Below, one piece after another: positions 43,671 through 55,991 of a stretch of DNA of 64,000 nucleotides. The stretch is from Delphinella strobiligena (lineage: Eukaryota > Ascomycota > Dothideomycetes > Dothideales > Dothioraceae). Both the position numbers and the translations under genes were made by a program. The DNA lies in assembly GCA_009982845.1 (NCBI GenBank), contig JAADKB010000006.1, positions 186,001-250,000 on the forward strand, read 5' to 3'. Under the pieces are notes generated by a model that was not told where the DNA came from, did not search any database, and saw only the letters and a program-made list of their open reading frames with translations. The stretch's first letter is position 1; each line of letters starts with the position of its first letter.

Positions 43671-44319
43671 ATCTGTGTCTATCTGGCTATGAGGCGTATA
43701 TTGGGTATCTGTCAATGCGTGGGTGCACTATAGGCGTTTGGACAATTGGTCGGGTATTTGCATGTTGCATGAGACGGCGCAAACAAGCCCGGTATTTCAC
43801 ATAGGATGTGATGATATATCCATAACCCGAGGATTCAAATTTATCTATCTACCATTTATCTTGACTTTACGAGCTCTGACTTTCTTCACCGCCCGTCATC
43901 ATGTCACATCGCTTCGCTCTGACACATTTTGAACTGCAGTACCACCTTGCACGGATGGATCTACATCTACAGATCATGCAAGCCGCAGTCTTTTTGTCTT
44001 CCAGACCTGCCTCGTCGCGCTGCTCTTGCCCGGCGCCCTGAAAATGCTGCCCGCCATTGATAAGACTATCGTGAAGGGCCCAAGCGTCTTTCCGCCTACT
44101 CGCCGCCAGCCCGCCATCAAGGTAGGAAGGTGCGGGTGACCAAACCTCGCGATAAGAGCTCCCGACCTCTTATCCTTGTCACTTTGTTGCCTTGCTTCCC
44201 CTCGCCCGTACTCATATATTGACGCATAACAACCATCATCCACCATTCGATAGACCATATTTATGTAGAATATCGACATCTCGATTGTCCTTGTCTATCA
44301 GAATACATTCAACGTGAAG
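43671..44319. other. Intergenic region between E2 and bleomycin hydrolase genes
   Basis: No gene is supported; this holds the E2 3' flank and the promoter of the next gene. Confidence 0.4.
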
Positions 44320-46018
44320 ATGGGTGCTTCTGAGTCTGTCCTAAGAGAGCAGCCTGTCTCAAGACAGAGCCTCAAGAATGCGAGATACGACATGTCTGCG
44401 ATGCAGGAAAAGTACAATTCGTTCAAGATCACAGAGGACAGAGACACTGACAGTATGATCATCGATCGTAACATTCGTAAGACAGCTCTCTCGACATCAG
44501 GAAGAACTATCAGGTTTAACACTGTATACAGATGTCACCGATGAAAGCTCGCACATCTCAGTCTCCAAGACCGAGTCGTACATCAAGACAGTTCTTTCCG
44601 ACCCGAAGAACCGCCTTGCACTCTCTGCCCTATCTACAGACAACCCCTCCAAACTGTTGGAGAAGCCATCTGCGATCCTGAGGGACGTTCAGACCTTCAA
44701 CCTTGCCATCCCTTTGGAAGGCTCGCCAGTGACCAACCAGCGTTCTTCTGGGAGATGCTGGATCTTCGCCGCTACCAACGTCTTTCGAGTGGCGATCATG
44801 AAGAAGTATGGTATTGAGAAGTTCGAGCTCAGCCAATGCTACTTGTTCTTTTGGGACAAGGTAGAGAAGGCTAATTTTTTCCTTGAGTCAATACTTGAGA
44901 CTGCAGACGAACCTGTTGACAGTCGCTTGATATCTCATCTCATGTCATCACCAGTGGGTGATGGCGGTCAATGGGACATGATCGCAAACTTGGTTGAAAA
45001 GTATGGTCTTGTACCACAAACACTATATCCGGACAGTTGGAATGCAAAGAACTCTGCAACCATGGATAGACTGCTAACAACGAAGCTACGCGAAGATGCG
45101 ATTCGTCTACGTGCACTGAAGTCTTCGGGTTCCAGTACAGCATCTACTTCGATCGTTGCAACGAAAGAACACATGATGCAGGAGATTATCCGCATTATGA
45201 CCATCAGTCTTGGTCCACCACCTGGTAGCAACGAACGCTTCACCTGGGAATACTACGACAAAAACAAGAAGCTCAAGACCTTGAACATATCACCTCTTGA
45301 GTTTGCTGATAGCCTACATGATACGCATGGCCTCCGCGCCTGCGGTGGAACAGACGCCCACGCCCTTTTCAGTCTTGTTAATGATCCTCGCAATGAGTAC
45401 AACAGACTTCTGACCGTTGATCGGCTTGGTAATGTATGGGGTGGGAGGCCAGTCACCTATGTCAACGTCCAGAAGGACGTCATCAAGAAGGCCTGCATTG
45501 AGATGCTCAGAAAAGGATTTCCTATCTTCTTCGGCAGCGATGTCGGAAAGTATAGCGATTCGACCCGGGGCATTATGGACACTGATCTTGTCGATTACGA
45601 ACTCGGGTTCAACGTCAAGCTGGGGATGAGCAAGGCCGAGCGGCTCACAACTGGCGAGAGCGCCATGACCCATGCCATGGTACTTACAGCCGTACACCTG
45701 TCCCCCGACGGCAAGCCTGTACGATGGCGCGTGGAAAACTCGTGGTCTGACACTGCAGGCACCGAAGGTTACTTTGTCATGTCTGACCGCTGGATGGACG
45801 AGGTGAGTGCTGTCTACAAAGAAAACATGTGTTGATACTGATCCTCTTTGTCTAGTTCTGTTACCAGGCCGTTGTCGATCCAGCTGTCGTCAGCGCTCAG
45901 ATCAACGATATACTCAAGCAAAAGGCCAAGGTGCTTCCTGGTAAGTTTCTGCCACACGTATCTTGTTGAGTTGACTGACTCTTTTCTAGCATGGGACCCA
46001 ATGGGTGCGCTGGCTTGA
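44320..46018 (+). CDS. BLH1: Bleomycin hydrolase (C1B cysteine peptidase)
   Basis: Papain-fold aminopeptidase that forms hexameric barrels and also hydrolyses homocysteine thiolactone and bleomycin. Exons are 44320-44476, 44532-45802, 45856-45940 and 45990-46018, with introns of 55, 53 and 49 nt, giving 513 residues. The active site is complete: Gln/Cys in VTNQRSSGRCWIFAATN (Cys about 128), His in SAMTHAMVLTAVH and Asn in RWRVENSWSDTAG. The C-terminus WDPMGALA is the conserved self-processing tail that plugs the active site; its last 10 residues are in a 29-nt exon. The start MGASESVLREQ fits an N-myristoylation signal (Gly2, Ser6). Confidence 0.95.
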
Positions 46019-46367
46019 TGACATCAAAGTGCGATCGATGCCTTTGTTCGCCTCACTCTGCTTTTCCGACTTTGTGTAGCTATGAGGATGACCGTTAGAT
46101 GTCTTTATGAATCGGAAGTTAACACTATTTAAACATTATAAACCTCTGTTCTGAAATTCTTCCCACTGTCTATCATATCTTTCAACCCGTTTCCACACCC
46201 CGCGCCTGATCGGCCCTTATTTGCTGTATAGTTTTTTCCCCAACGGAGCTTGACCCAATGATCACAGGTATGCTCTCTTCTCTGGCTATATCCAGCCCCT
46301 ACTCAACCATCGCCTGACAAACGTCCATTTCCTGCCACTCCGACGCCACCGCGAGTTTCTGTATATA

Positions 46368-46812
46368 TCACTGATCCTTCCCCTCCTCAAAGTCTGCTTC
46401 ATCCCATACCACAATTTTGACTTTCTCCTCGGACTCTCTCTGATCCCCTCGGCTCAGTGATGGGTCGAATAGATCCTTGAGGCCATGAAAACCCTCCATA
46501 TTCTCAACCTAGAAAAGCATCCTCTGTCATTCTCGTATCCATCAGCGAGATCAAGCTCTCGCATCTGTGCTAGTTATGCATCTAGATAAGGTAGCCTTTT
46601 GTCGCACGTCGTCTCCAGATCGCATAACCCACCACTTCTCGCTCGCGTATGTAGTCGTCACGTCGTTTCGCTGAGTTGAGCATAGGGTTCGGGAGATGTC
46701 TGCGCAGATGATATAGCTGCATTATCGCTTTGATGTAAGCCATGCGGTCGTGCTTTGTGAGCAGAGGCTCGAGGGTGCCCTTGTCGACAGAGACAGGAAG
46801 ATCTTTGTGCAT
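46368..46812 (-). CDS. Small hypothetical protein, two exons, about 106 residues
   Basis: I do not recognise the family. Exon 1 (46812-46633) starts MHKDLPVSVDKGTLEPLLTK and contains AYIKAIMQLYHLRRHLPNP, a likely amphipathic helix, then RRDDYIREREV. A 124-nt intron (GTGGGT..TTTTCTAG, 46509-46632) joins it in frame to exon 2 (46508-46368). That exon encodes VENMEGFHGLKDLFDPSLSR and an acidic tail VVWDEADFEEGKDQ. Exon lengths of 180 and 141 nt keep the frame, and both exons look protein-like. The alternative is read-through to a stop in the intron, which yields 76 residues. It is convergent with bleomycin hydrolase (stops about 350 bp apart). Confidence 0.5.
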
Positions 46813-49791
46813 GATTGATCTGCCGTTGTTGTGCTTGGAGCTAGATCGTACAGCTCGGAAGGTTCATGTTGATTTGGCGATCGTAGTGTTGAGCCTTTGC
46901 AGTGGTCTGCTATACTACGGTCTACGAAATCTTCGATGAGATGGTTGTGTAGGACAAGATATCTAGTGTGATTGCCTACCTACTGTAAGATAGCACATTC
47001 TTCTGTCTTACCGCACAGCAAGCTGCGGTGACAGGAACTGGGGGTTTTATCTCGCGGTCGAGTACTTTGTACGAAGAGAAGATCTCTAGAGGGCGTAACT
47101 TATTGTCGCTCATTCCGCTTGTATGTCGACGAGCTAGGTATCTCTCTGGTACATCTTATAGCGTAAGACTTGCCAATGTACGAGTCAGGTCTATGGCAGA
47201 CATGCTTATATTCTCTTGCACTTTGGCAGAGGGAAGAGACTGTGTATGAGATATCGGGAACTACTTATCGTGGTGCAATTGGTCCACCATTGCAGTGATT
47301 CCATCAAAGTAGGTACATGTGGAACACTCAATCGGAAGGGATTGCTGTAAACGACACGACTTGTGGTGTGTCTGTACCAAGACGTTCACGGTTTTACCAA
47401 TGATCGGCAGCGGTTCAGAGGACTGGTGAGCCATGCCGGTGGGTAAGTAGCATTGTAGGACTGAGCCAAGCAGTCGCTGATGAGTTCCCGAGACACTTCT
47501 ATTGTTGCATGGTGATCTATTCGTGATAGACGGAGATTTGCAGCGGTATTGGTGGTCTTGTAGAAAGATCGACCAGATATTCTAATAGACGGCTGGTGGG
47601 AGCTCAACGGTGGCGTATAGCGTGGGCAAGGTTTGAGGAGGCCTCCATCGTGTCTGGAACATTGTCCCTAGCATGCGTGCTGGATCATCTCAGGACCAAC
47701 TATACAATCACGTAAGCCTGCGGCATATCTTACCATAGAGCAGACTGTCCACACAGCAGCTTGTCCACACAACTGCTAGTAATCACATCGAGCAGCTGTG
47801 CGGTGAGCCTGCGTCCGTACGAACTTTGCAGAAAGCCGTACTCAATCTGGCATTGAGACACCTGCAGAATTAAAGCCCCCATACGGGAGATCATCAATAC
47901 CATATCAATTTGTGGTCAAGAAAAACTGGCGCCAACCGCTTGATCTGCTTTCCCGGGCAGCGGCAACAGGAAGGTGAAAAATGTCTTGCATTTCTCGTAA
48001 GGTTGGCAAGAATAGATGTATTGAGACACTCCTTCAGTAGTGATATTTGCTTGTGCGAGTCAAGCATACACTGGTGCCGTTTGTATTGCCCGTTGGACAT
48101 GATGATCATGCTTCGATTAGCAATGCATGTTGACTCGTTGCGACTTTATGTGTGAATTAGGGTTGAGGATAGCAACGTCTGGCCGAGGACGCCACGAAAC
48201 AGGTTCTGTTCGTGCCCGCGGTTTGGATTCAATGAGGGTATGTACACAGGTACACCGTCGTGAGTTATTGCCCGTTGGCGACGATGATCCATGATCCGAC
48301 CTTTCTCGCTGCTGTATAAGTGAGGAGAAGATGATGTTCAAGAGTCGCTGTGATAGGATGGAAACTGAGGGAAGCGTGGCTGGACTGAATAGCTGAGCCC
48401 TACTGTAAGGCCGTTGTTGCAATCTTAATGGTTCACATGTTCATTGTAGGGCATCACCCCTCGTACCTGCATATCGAGTCTTACGAATAGTCGAGCGCGT
48501 GTGTCACCGTTGAAACGAGGGGTTCGTTCAAGATCTTGGCTCTCGTGTCAAATGTCCAAGCATAAGCATAACCTCACACTCAAACATGTACCGTACAGCA
48601 GATCCGATGACTGGTAAAGCAACACAAGAGAATCGTTGTGGAACACCAACGGTCTTCTGTCATGCACCTTTTCACTGGGTATCTTGATCAAACATTCGTA
48701 AGAAGTCGCACTCACGTCTTGTCTACATTAGATGCGCCCTGTTCCATGCATGCCAAGTTGCTTGGCTTCGATGCTTGATGCGCCATCGGATATTATTAAC
48801 CCTCACGCATTCGGGACAAGTCAATTGGGAATGTACCTCCGTACCCTTGTGCATCATGGCCGAAGCCGCGCAATCGACTGGCAAGACGACTCGCCAGATT
48901 CGTGGCTTCTGCTGATCTCCAGCGTTGCTGTTATGGAAAAGCGTTTCAGGAGGCAAATAAACGAGAACCAACAGCTGATTTAACGGGGGCGATGAGGCGA
49001 TATATTGCACTGCAACGGTGGTCAGGTTTAGGGGCAGCCCGAAGCCGTCCAGGTCTGTAAAAATTAGGTCGTGGAGGGGATTATTGTGGCGGTCTCGCTT
49101 CTATTTGTTATTGCCGGTCCCCAAACCGACGCCGATAAGGTTGAGCACGTCTTAATTGCAGTCCGGATGAGGATATCGAACTACGAGATTGTACACGTGA
49201 TTATAAGCAGGCTGTCCAGTTCTCCTGCTTGAATAGTATAATCATGGTCTTAATTTAGCAGGAGATAGTCAAGGTACATCGATAAAAAGAAGCTGAGCCA
49301 CAGTAGTCGCATGTATGATTGATCGGAAGATTACGCTCTTCATGCCAAGGCCAGAGACACATCACAGGCCGCGCAATGGGTATGCACAGGGCCGCTGAAA
49401 CGGGCGCATCACTGGCCACCCGAAAGTTGAAACGGCCCCGGCAGGGGGATGTCCAGATGTAAACAGCGGGCACACTTTGCATTACTCACGAATCGCTAGT
49501 CTGGGGCAGTCAGATCCAAGTCCTGGAAAAGGGTTAGCTCAAGTTCAGCAAGTCGAGAGTACAAGAAACCAACGCTTCCCACGGATGGTGGTTGGACTCC
49601 GTCATTCATTCAGCACTCTTTCGCTTGCCCTGCCAACTCTTTCCCATAGCCCATATTTCCGGCCGCTGATTACGACGCTCTACATTAGCCGGTCTTAATA
49701 GCAGACCTGCCTTCCACTCTTTGAAAAACATTCACGTCGCAACATATACTGTCGCTCTGTTATTAAAACTCTAATTACAACAATCTTCACA
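46813..49791. other. Long gene-poor region
   Basis: About 3 kb with no supported gene on either strand. Short frames occur (for example 47386-47607 minus, rich in Ser/Arg), but none has a recognisable motif or splice-extended neighbour. The last 150 bases before 49792 are pyrimidine-rich, promoter-like sequence. Confidence 0.4.
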
Positions 49792-50778
49792 ATGGCCAAC
49801 CAACCATACACCCCTAAGCCCATCACCGACATTTTCACCGCCGACACCGACATTGACCGCAGAAAATGCGTACGCACTGTCCCTATGAGAGTTCTTGCTC
49901 TTGGTCTTGGACGTACTGGCACTGCCTGTAAGTACCTTGAGAACAGAATGGCTAAACCTTTGGCTTTGGCTGACCCTGCTCACAAGCCCTTCGCACCGCT
50001 CTTAAGCAACTCGGCTTCGATGACTGCTATCATATGATGTCCGCTTCTGTGGAGAACCCACCTGACTGCCTCATGTGGCAAGACGCCTTTGCGGCCAAGT
50101 ACGATGGAGTTGGCACTTTTGGCCGCGAGCAATGGGATCAGCTCTTCGGACATTGCCAGGCCGTTTGTGACTGGCCTGCGGTCGCTTTCGCAAAGGAGCT
50201 TATCGAGGCATACCCAGAGGCCAAAGTCCTCATGACAGAGCGTGACGTTGACTCATGGCACGCCTCAACACTCAAGACTGTCGACTGGCGTGCAAACGAT
50301 CCCGAGCTCAAGGCTGTCGCCAGGTTCGATTGGGGAGCTGGACTCTACCAACCAATGCTCAAGAGTAAGTTTGACTCGATAGACGCTTCAGTTTGAATCA
50401 ACACTAACGCACTATCTAGAGTTCTGGGACGTCTTCTTTGGTGGTGATTTTGAGAAGAACGGCAAGCAAAAGTACCGCGACTACTACGCTGAGGTCCAGG
50501 CTCTAGTGCCTGCGGAGAATCTTCTCATGTACAAGATGGGCCAGGGATGGAAGCCACTCTGCGACTTCCTTGAGGTGCCCGTACCCGAAGGCGTCAAGTT
50601 CCCCCGCACGAACGACACCGATGGATTCGTCGACCGGTGCCGTGCCCGCAACCGCGCTCAGATGATGAACGTCGCTTTCCGATGCTTGGTCGTCGGTGGC
50701 TCTGTTGCGGCCACTGCTTTCTCAGCTGCTATGACCATCCGTCGCTTCATTGGCTCAAGGGGTTCACTCCTCGCCTAG
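49792..50778 (+). CDS. Sulfotransferase family protein (Sulfotransfer_4 type)
   Basis: Predicted PAPS-dependent sulfotransferase-fold protein of 290 residues. Exons are 49792-49927, 49987-50364 and 50420-50778 (introns 59 and 55 nt). The first junction restores the PAPS-binding P-loop-like motif VLALGLGRTGTASLRTAL followed by LGFDDCYHMM, the family signature. The second joins QPMLK to KFWDVFFGG. The C-terminal 30 residues include a hydrophobic stretch (CLVVGGSVAATAFSAAM), which may anchor the protein to a membrane. Substrate unknown. Some fungal relatives are annotated as NAD-dependent epimerase/dehydratase, apparently by error transfer. The next gene downstream on the same strand is also of a sulfotransferase-named family. 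Confidence 0.85.
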
Positions 50779-52681
50779 ACGTTCCCCTTCTGTCTCTTTT
50801 CATTTCACGTATGCGAACACACTCAACTGGGCTAAAAGGTCTAGACTGGAGAACATGGCGTAATTGGTAGCATGGCATAGGTTGCGGCGTTGGCATCACT
50901 CCTGGCATGGAGAATTTTGTGAGCGTTATGCCTAGATTGGATTGCGGTTTGACCTGGGCATGATAAATTAGCCCTTCGGAAGGCTGCACGATTGGCATTG
51001 GTGTTTTTTTCGACCTTCGCTTCATCGGCATGGCCATCACATTTGTATCAACTGAATATCATGAATAAAAAAGTTCAGCACTTCAAGACATTGCCAATTC
51101 TTTGCCTCTTAAACTAATATAGCTATCTGCACAGCGTACAAAGCTTGCCACTTGAATAGAGCAACACCTTTCTCAATCTGCACTGTTATTGAGACGATGA
51201 CGGAGGGTGGTGTTCGGTCATGACTTTGCGCTGCCACTTGTGTTTCATCTACACTGAGTTCAGAGCAATATGACGAAGACCAGCCGCCATCAAAATAGCC
51301 GTGGAAGGGGCAGTTGATACGACTATACTCATAGCATCGAAATTGATCTTGGACTCCTGCTTCTCTGCCTTATTCTAGAGCACTACGTCATGAACCTGGA
51401 GCAAATCACTGCAGAGCCATTAAGGTAGGTCATCTCCACATGCAGGTCCACATTCAACACTCTGCGACTTAATCTATTAAGCGACTTCAGCCACCTTTGA
51501 TCACCATTCGATTCATTGTCTCATTTATTTCCTTTAAAAGTCGCCGAAACTTGAGTAGAAATATACAGACCTTGCAACACATCTATTCTTCTTCTGTTAT
51601 GGCCTCTTGGCTCTCCATGAGAAGTAAGAAAAGTGGATCTCTCCGAAGGTCTGACCGCGAATCTGATAACGCCAGCATAAACGTGAATCAAATGTTTGGG
51701 ATAAGGATGGGCGTGGCGCTGATCGGTCTGGCATCAGATTAATTAAAGTCTTTGACAACAGGGGGCAGTGCCCGAGGTCGGGCAGGGCTGAGTAGCGGAA
51801 GGCTTAAGGGAACGGTCAAGCCCTGTCACCTACTCGAGTACTCGTCCAGCAAAATAACCATGACTTTGTCATACAATATTGTAATGGGTGCTCCAAGAAA
51901 TTTCTGACACTGCCACGTATCTTAGTCCATTCTGATTAAATGCATGCCAAGAGCAGAGCAGGCAGTGACACGCGAGTTCTCGACACCTCTGCCGGAGTTC
52001 GGGTAAGGATGCAGGCGTCGCGAACACAGAGTATTCTTCCATCCGCTGGAAAACCAAGACTCGTGATGGAACACCGCCAAGTGAGGTGGAGTCATCACTT
52101 GGGGAGCCGTTGTCTTGGATCTACGCGCACTGTGACAAAAGTGCAGAAATCAGCAAAGTACGCGTGTGCCTTTTTTTGATGCATGGGGATATCTAAGCAT
52201 TTTTCTGCTCTGATTGCTGGGCATATAGTAACAGTTCGCAATGTCCAGGGAGATTATTGGCGAAGCTCGGGAATTGATTGACAAGTCTGTGACAAGTCAA
52301 ATCATTAGTCTAAGGGATGCCACACCACTGTACCACATGCATCAGACTACTGTCCCTCCCTTTTTACTCCACGGATCGTACGGTATCAATTGCCCCCCCT
52401 GCTCTTGGCATTCTGCTGTTGTATGCACAAGTCGCCCACCGGTCGTCATGACGGTTTTAGATAGCATGCCGCCGTTCCCCCTCCCCTATTGCCCATCGTT
52501 CGCAACATCCTCTTGTTCTTCTTATTAGACTTTTGTATACTCATATGTTATTTACTGTCACTCCTTCACAACATCATATCTCTATACAAGTCGCATCCGA
52601 GCGTCTCTCTCTAGATCTACTGGTCGCAACGGCCAAATTGTGCCTCGAGAGGTTTTGTTTATTTGTACTGTCAATGCTAGC
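50779..52681. other. Intergenic region, no supported gene
   Basis: About 1.9 kb. A short plus-strand frame from the ATG at 51600 (MASWLSMRSKKSGSLRRSD) has a good start context and coding flavour for some 25 codons but then loses it; it could be the stump of a decayed gene. An A-box-like tggcgtaattgg at about 50856 has no matching B box. Confidence 0.4.
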
Positions 52682-54753
52682 ATGATGGGTCGCACTCCCT
52701 CCATTCGACTATTATCATCTTCCGCCCTTTTGCTACAGGTAGCCTTTGGCCAGCTTAACAATGAGACGAGTCCTACATACCAATTCAAATCTGTAAGAAT
52801 CATGCCCGATCCTCTCCGCATTCTTCAACAAGCCCACACTCTTGCGCCAGCAGCGCCACAGCTTGCCGAGTCAAGCATATTTGTGCTGATCAACATCACA
52901 ACCAACAGAGACCGGATTTACATGCGCCCATACTCGAAATCGATCTGTTACGGCCAGAGCTCGTAGCACCAGGATACATATTTGTCGCACCTTATCGAAA
53001 TGTTGACCCCGGCCCATACATCTACGACAATTTCGGAGAGCTGGTGTGGTCAGGGGCTGGCTCAAGCGGACCAAAGACAGCGCATGCACCGCACACGTGT
53101 ATCTACAATGGAGAAGAGCACCTCTGTTACTTCCAGGGAGAGCAGCATCAAGGCTTCGCACGAGGCCATGGTGTGATTATGGACAAGCACTATCGCATCG
53201 TCAAGACTGTAGAGAGTGCAGGAGCCGGGGCGTCTAGTGACATGCACGAGTTCCGTCTCACCCCATACTCTGGCGGCAAGACTGCCCTCATGACTGTCTA
53301 CCAGCCGCGCATGTTCGATCTTACCAGCAACCCAATGTACAAGATCAAGGGAGGCATGGGCTGGATCGTCGAGGGTGTGTTTCAAGAGATTGAGATTGAG
53401 ACTGGCAAAGTCATCTTCGAGTGGAGGAGTACCGACCATCTCGATCCAAGCTTGAGTTACACGATGCCAGGCACGACAGATACTTCAGGGAATGGATTGA
53501 CTGAGAATACGCCTTGGGATTATTTCCACATCAATTCCATTGACAAGAACGAGGCGGGAGACTATTTGATTTCGGCACGACACATGGCAGGCATCTACAA
53601 GCTGTCAGGCAAGGACGGCCACATTATGTGGGAGCTTGGTGGAGCAAATCCATCTTTCCACCAGACAAACTTCAATTTCTCTTCTCAGCACCACGCTCGC
53701 TGGGTCAGTGAGAATGCCACGCACACAGTTCTGACCTTTTACGACAACGCCAGCAACGGTGTCAATATCACTGACAAGTTCTCGCGTGGCTATTTTATCA
53801 GCATTGACCACGCCAACCAATCAGCCACTGCATTCAAGGCTTATGATGCACCGGAACCCGAAGGAGGACTTCTCTCAGGCTCTCAGGGTAATATTCAACT
53901 CCTGCCCAATGGAAATGTGCACCTCGGCTGGGGAGAGCATGCCTATTTCTCTGAGCACACGGCAGACGGGTCGGCTGTCATGTATGCGAAGGTGGCACAG
54001 CGCGCTAGTAACGTGATGATCTACCGCTCATACAAGTTCCCTTGGGTCGGAGAACCACAAACTAAGCCGGCTCTTTGGACGTATTCGCGCAATGGCGACG
54101 AGACTTCGGGCATGGTCTTCTACGTCTCCTGGAATGGCGCTACCGAGGTCGAATCCTGGAACTTTTACGCAGCAGAAAACGCCAGCGGTCCTTTTGAGCT
54201 CGTGGGAAATAGCAAGAAGGCTGGATTTGAGACCGTCATGCGTTACATGAATGTGACTGGTTGGTCCTTTGCTGAGGCGCTCGACAAAAAGGGCAATGCT
54301 CTTGATAGAAGTGTCATTTCCAAGACCTTCGTGCCCGGTGCTACCCTCCGTGAGCACTGCACGGATTGGACGTGCGGCACTGCCGAGCACGACCAAGAGG
54401 CAGACAATGAGCAGATTGAATTTCTTGAGACCAAGCCGGAGTACAAGAGCAATAACCGCGGATACAACACAGCGGCCTACTACGCCGTGCTGGACAAGGT
54501 CAGGTCACAGATCGAGGTGGCTGCCGAGGCACAAGAAACATTCAGCGCTGGATCGCTGATCTTGATCATCGGCGCGGGTGCTACACTTTTCGTGGCTGTC
54601 ATTGCAGCGTTCATGGCACGGAGGCATGTGGCAGCAGGTGTCCTCCCTCTTTACGAGACGATGGAGAGACGGGCCTCTGAGGTGAGGCAAGCTTGCGCAA
54701 GTAGTCGTTTCTTAGGAAAATACGTAAGAGTTGATGGCACAGAGAAGGACTGA
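52682..54753 (+). CDS. Arylsulfotransferase (ASST) family protein, secreted or membrane-anchored
   Basis: Belongs to the fungal branch of the arylsulfotransferase family, six-bladed propeller proteins related to PAPS-independent bacterial enzymes; activity in fungi is largely assumed. Exons are 52682-52792 and 52909-54753 with a 116-nt intron joining YQFKS to RPDLHAPILEIDLL, giving 651 residues. The N-terminus (MMGRTPSIRLLSSSALLLQVAFGQ) is a signal peptide. Typical motifs are GYIFVAPYRNVDPGPYIYDN, GQ.HQGFARGHG-like GEQHQGFARGHG, SSDMHEFRLT, WDYFHINSIDKN and FSSQHHARW. A transmembrane helix (LILIIGAGATLFVAVIAAFM) near residues 590-612 leaves a short basic cytosolic tail. Many N-glycosylation sites are present. 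Confidence 0.88.
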
Positions 54754-55991
54754 TTATCTGTAAGGTTTGCTTTCATTTGTCTTGTTATTTCAGCGGTCAT
54801 GCATCAGGGCGGCGTAAAGGAGTACCGATCATGTCTGGATACCATGCAGCACAAGGCTGGGAGGGTTGCTCATTTATCAAAAGGCTTGGATAGAGCATTC
54901 GCGCAAGTGTATCTACAATATCATAGGTTGAGACCTACATCGACATCACTAAACTATTATTAGTTCATGTCACAACTTCTATCCGTTCGCAGTTTTCTTA
55001 AAACTGACAAAGATATTTCAAGATGCAGTCCTCCTTCCCATCGCTTTGCCTTCCGAGTGAGACTGCAATGTCCAATGCGTCCAAAGCGGCCTTCTTGCGC
55101 CAGCTACATCTCACAAGTCCGTGTCCTGCGTCTGATCGACGTGTTTGACAACAAATTGACGATCCCGTCTCAGCCCTGCACAAGTTGAAATATGGATAAA
55201 TGCCAAGGTATGCCAAGTCAAAACCGCGTTGCATTATCCGCTATAACCGATTCTTTATCGGGTAGATGTGCGTACATTGGCTAGCAACCGTCGATGGACG
55301 TTTGAAAGAGTCGTCAGTCAACAACGAGCTCTCAGTCTTCGCCATGGCTTCTTCGAGCAGCTTTTACAAAGGCCGAAAAGGGCTCTGAAACATGGGCGCA
55401 CTGCAATTGCGCAAGCAGGCACGGCAGGCTACCGGAAGCCTTATTCAAGGTGATACTGCCGATCGGCTACCCGTTGCGGCCCCCTGGCCCCGATGACTCC
55501 GGTGTCAAATACTGCCCTGAAGTTTCGTGGCTTCGGCGCAAAGAATGGAACGGCCTTACTCTATGCCAAGGTGTAATGCGACAACGGCAGCGGCAGAGGC
55601 CCGCCCCACGACAGCTTCGCATTTTCTTTTACCGTTTTTTGATTCCTGCACGGCTGGTGTATTGCGTTTAGCCGGCTGAAGAAGCAGGCCGAGTGTGCAC
55701 CGTGTAACGGTAATCATAATGTAGACGCACAGTTGCCCATAGCTAGGACATTGGTGCAAACGGACCATCATAACTGCTAGATTTGACGACTGCTACAACG
55801 CGGCCTTCTCTTGGCAAGGACGGGGATGAACATAGAGGTCAGCTACTGTTCCATATGGATCCTCGTCCCTTTTGATTACCCTGTTGTACGAGCGGCTTGC
55901 TTTCTCGAGCGATTTGTAGGTGTCGCATTCCGACTTACAAATCACGTCTTCTTACCCCTCACAATAAGGTTGATTGAAGGATCGATTGATT
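54754..55991. other. Intergenic region, no gene seen
   Basis: About 1.2 kb between tandem genes. Only short frames without motifs are found. Confidence 0.4.

Noticed and set aside
50850..50905. tRNA-like A box (tggcgtaattgg) after the sulfotransferase gene
   Set aside because: No B box matching GGTTCRANYCC and no foldable acceptor stem follow.
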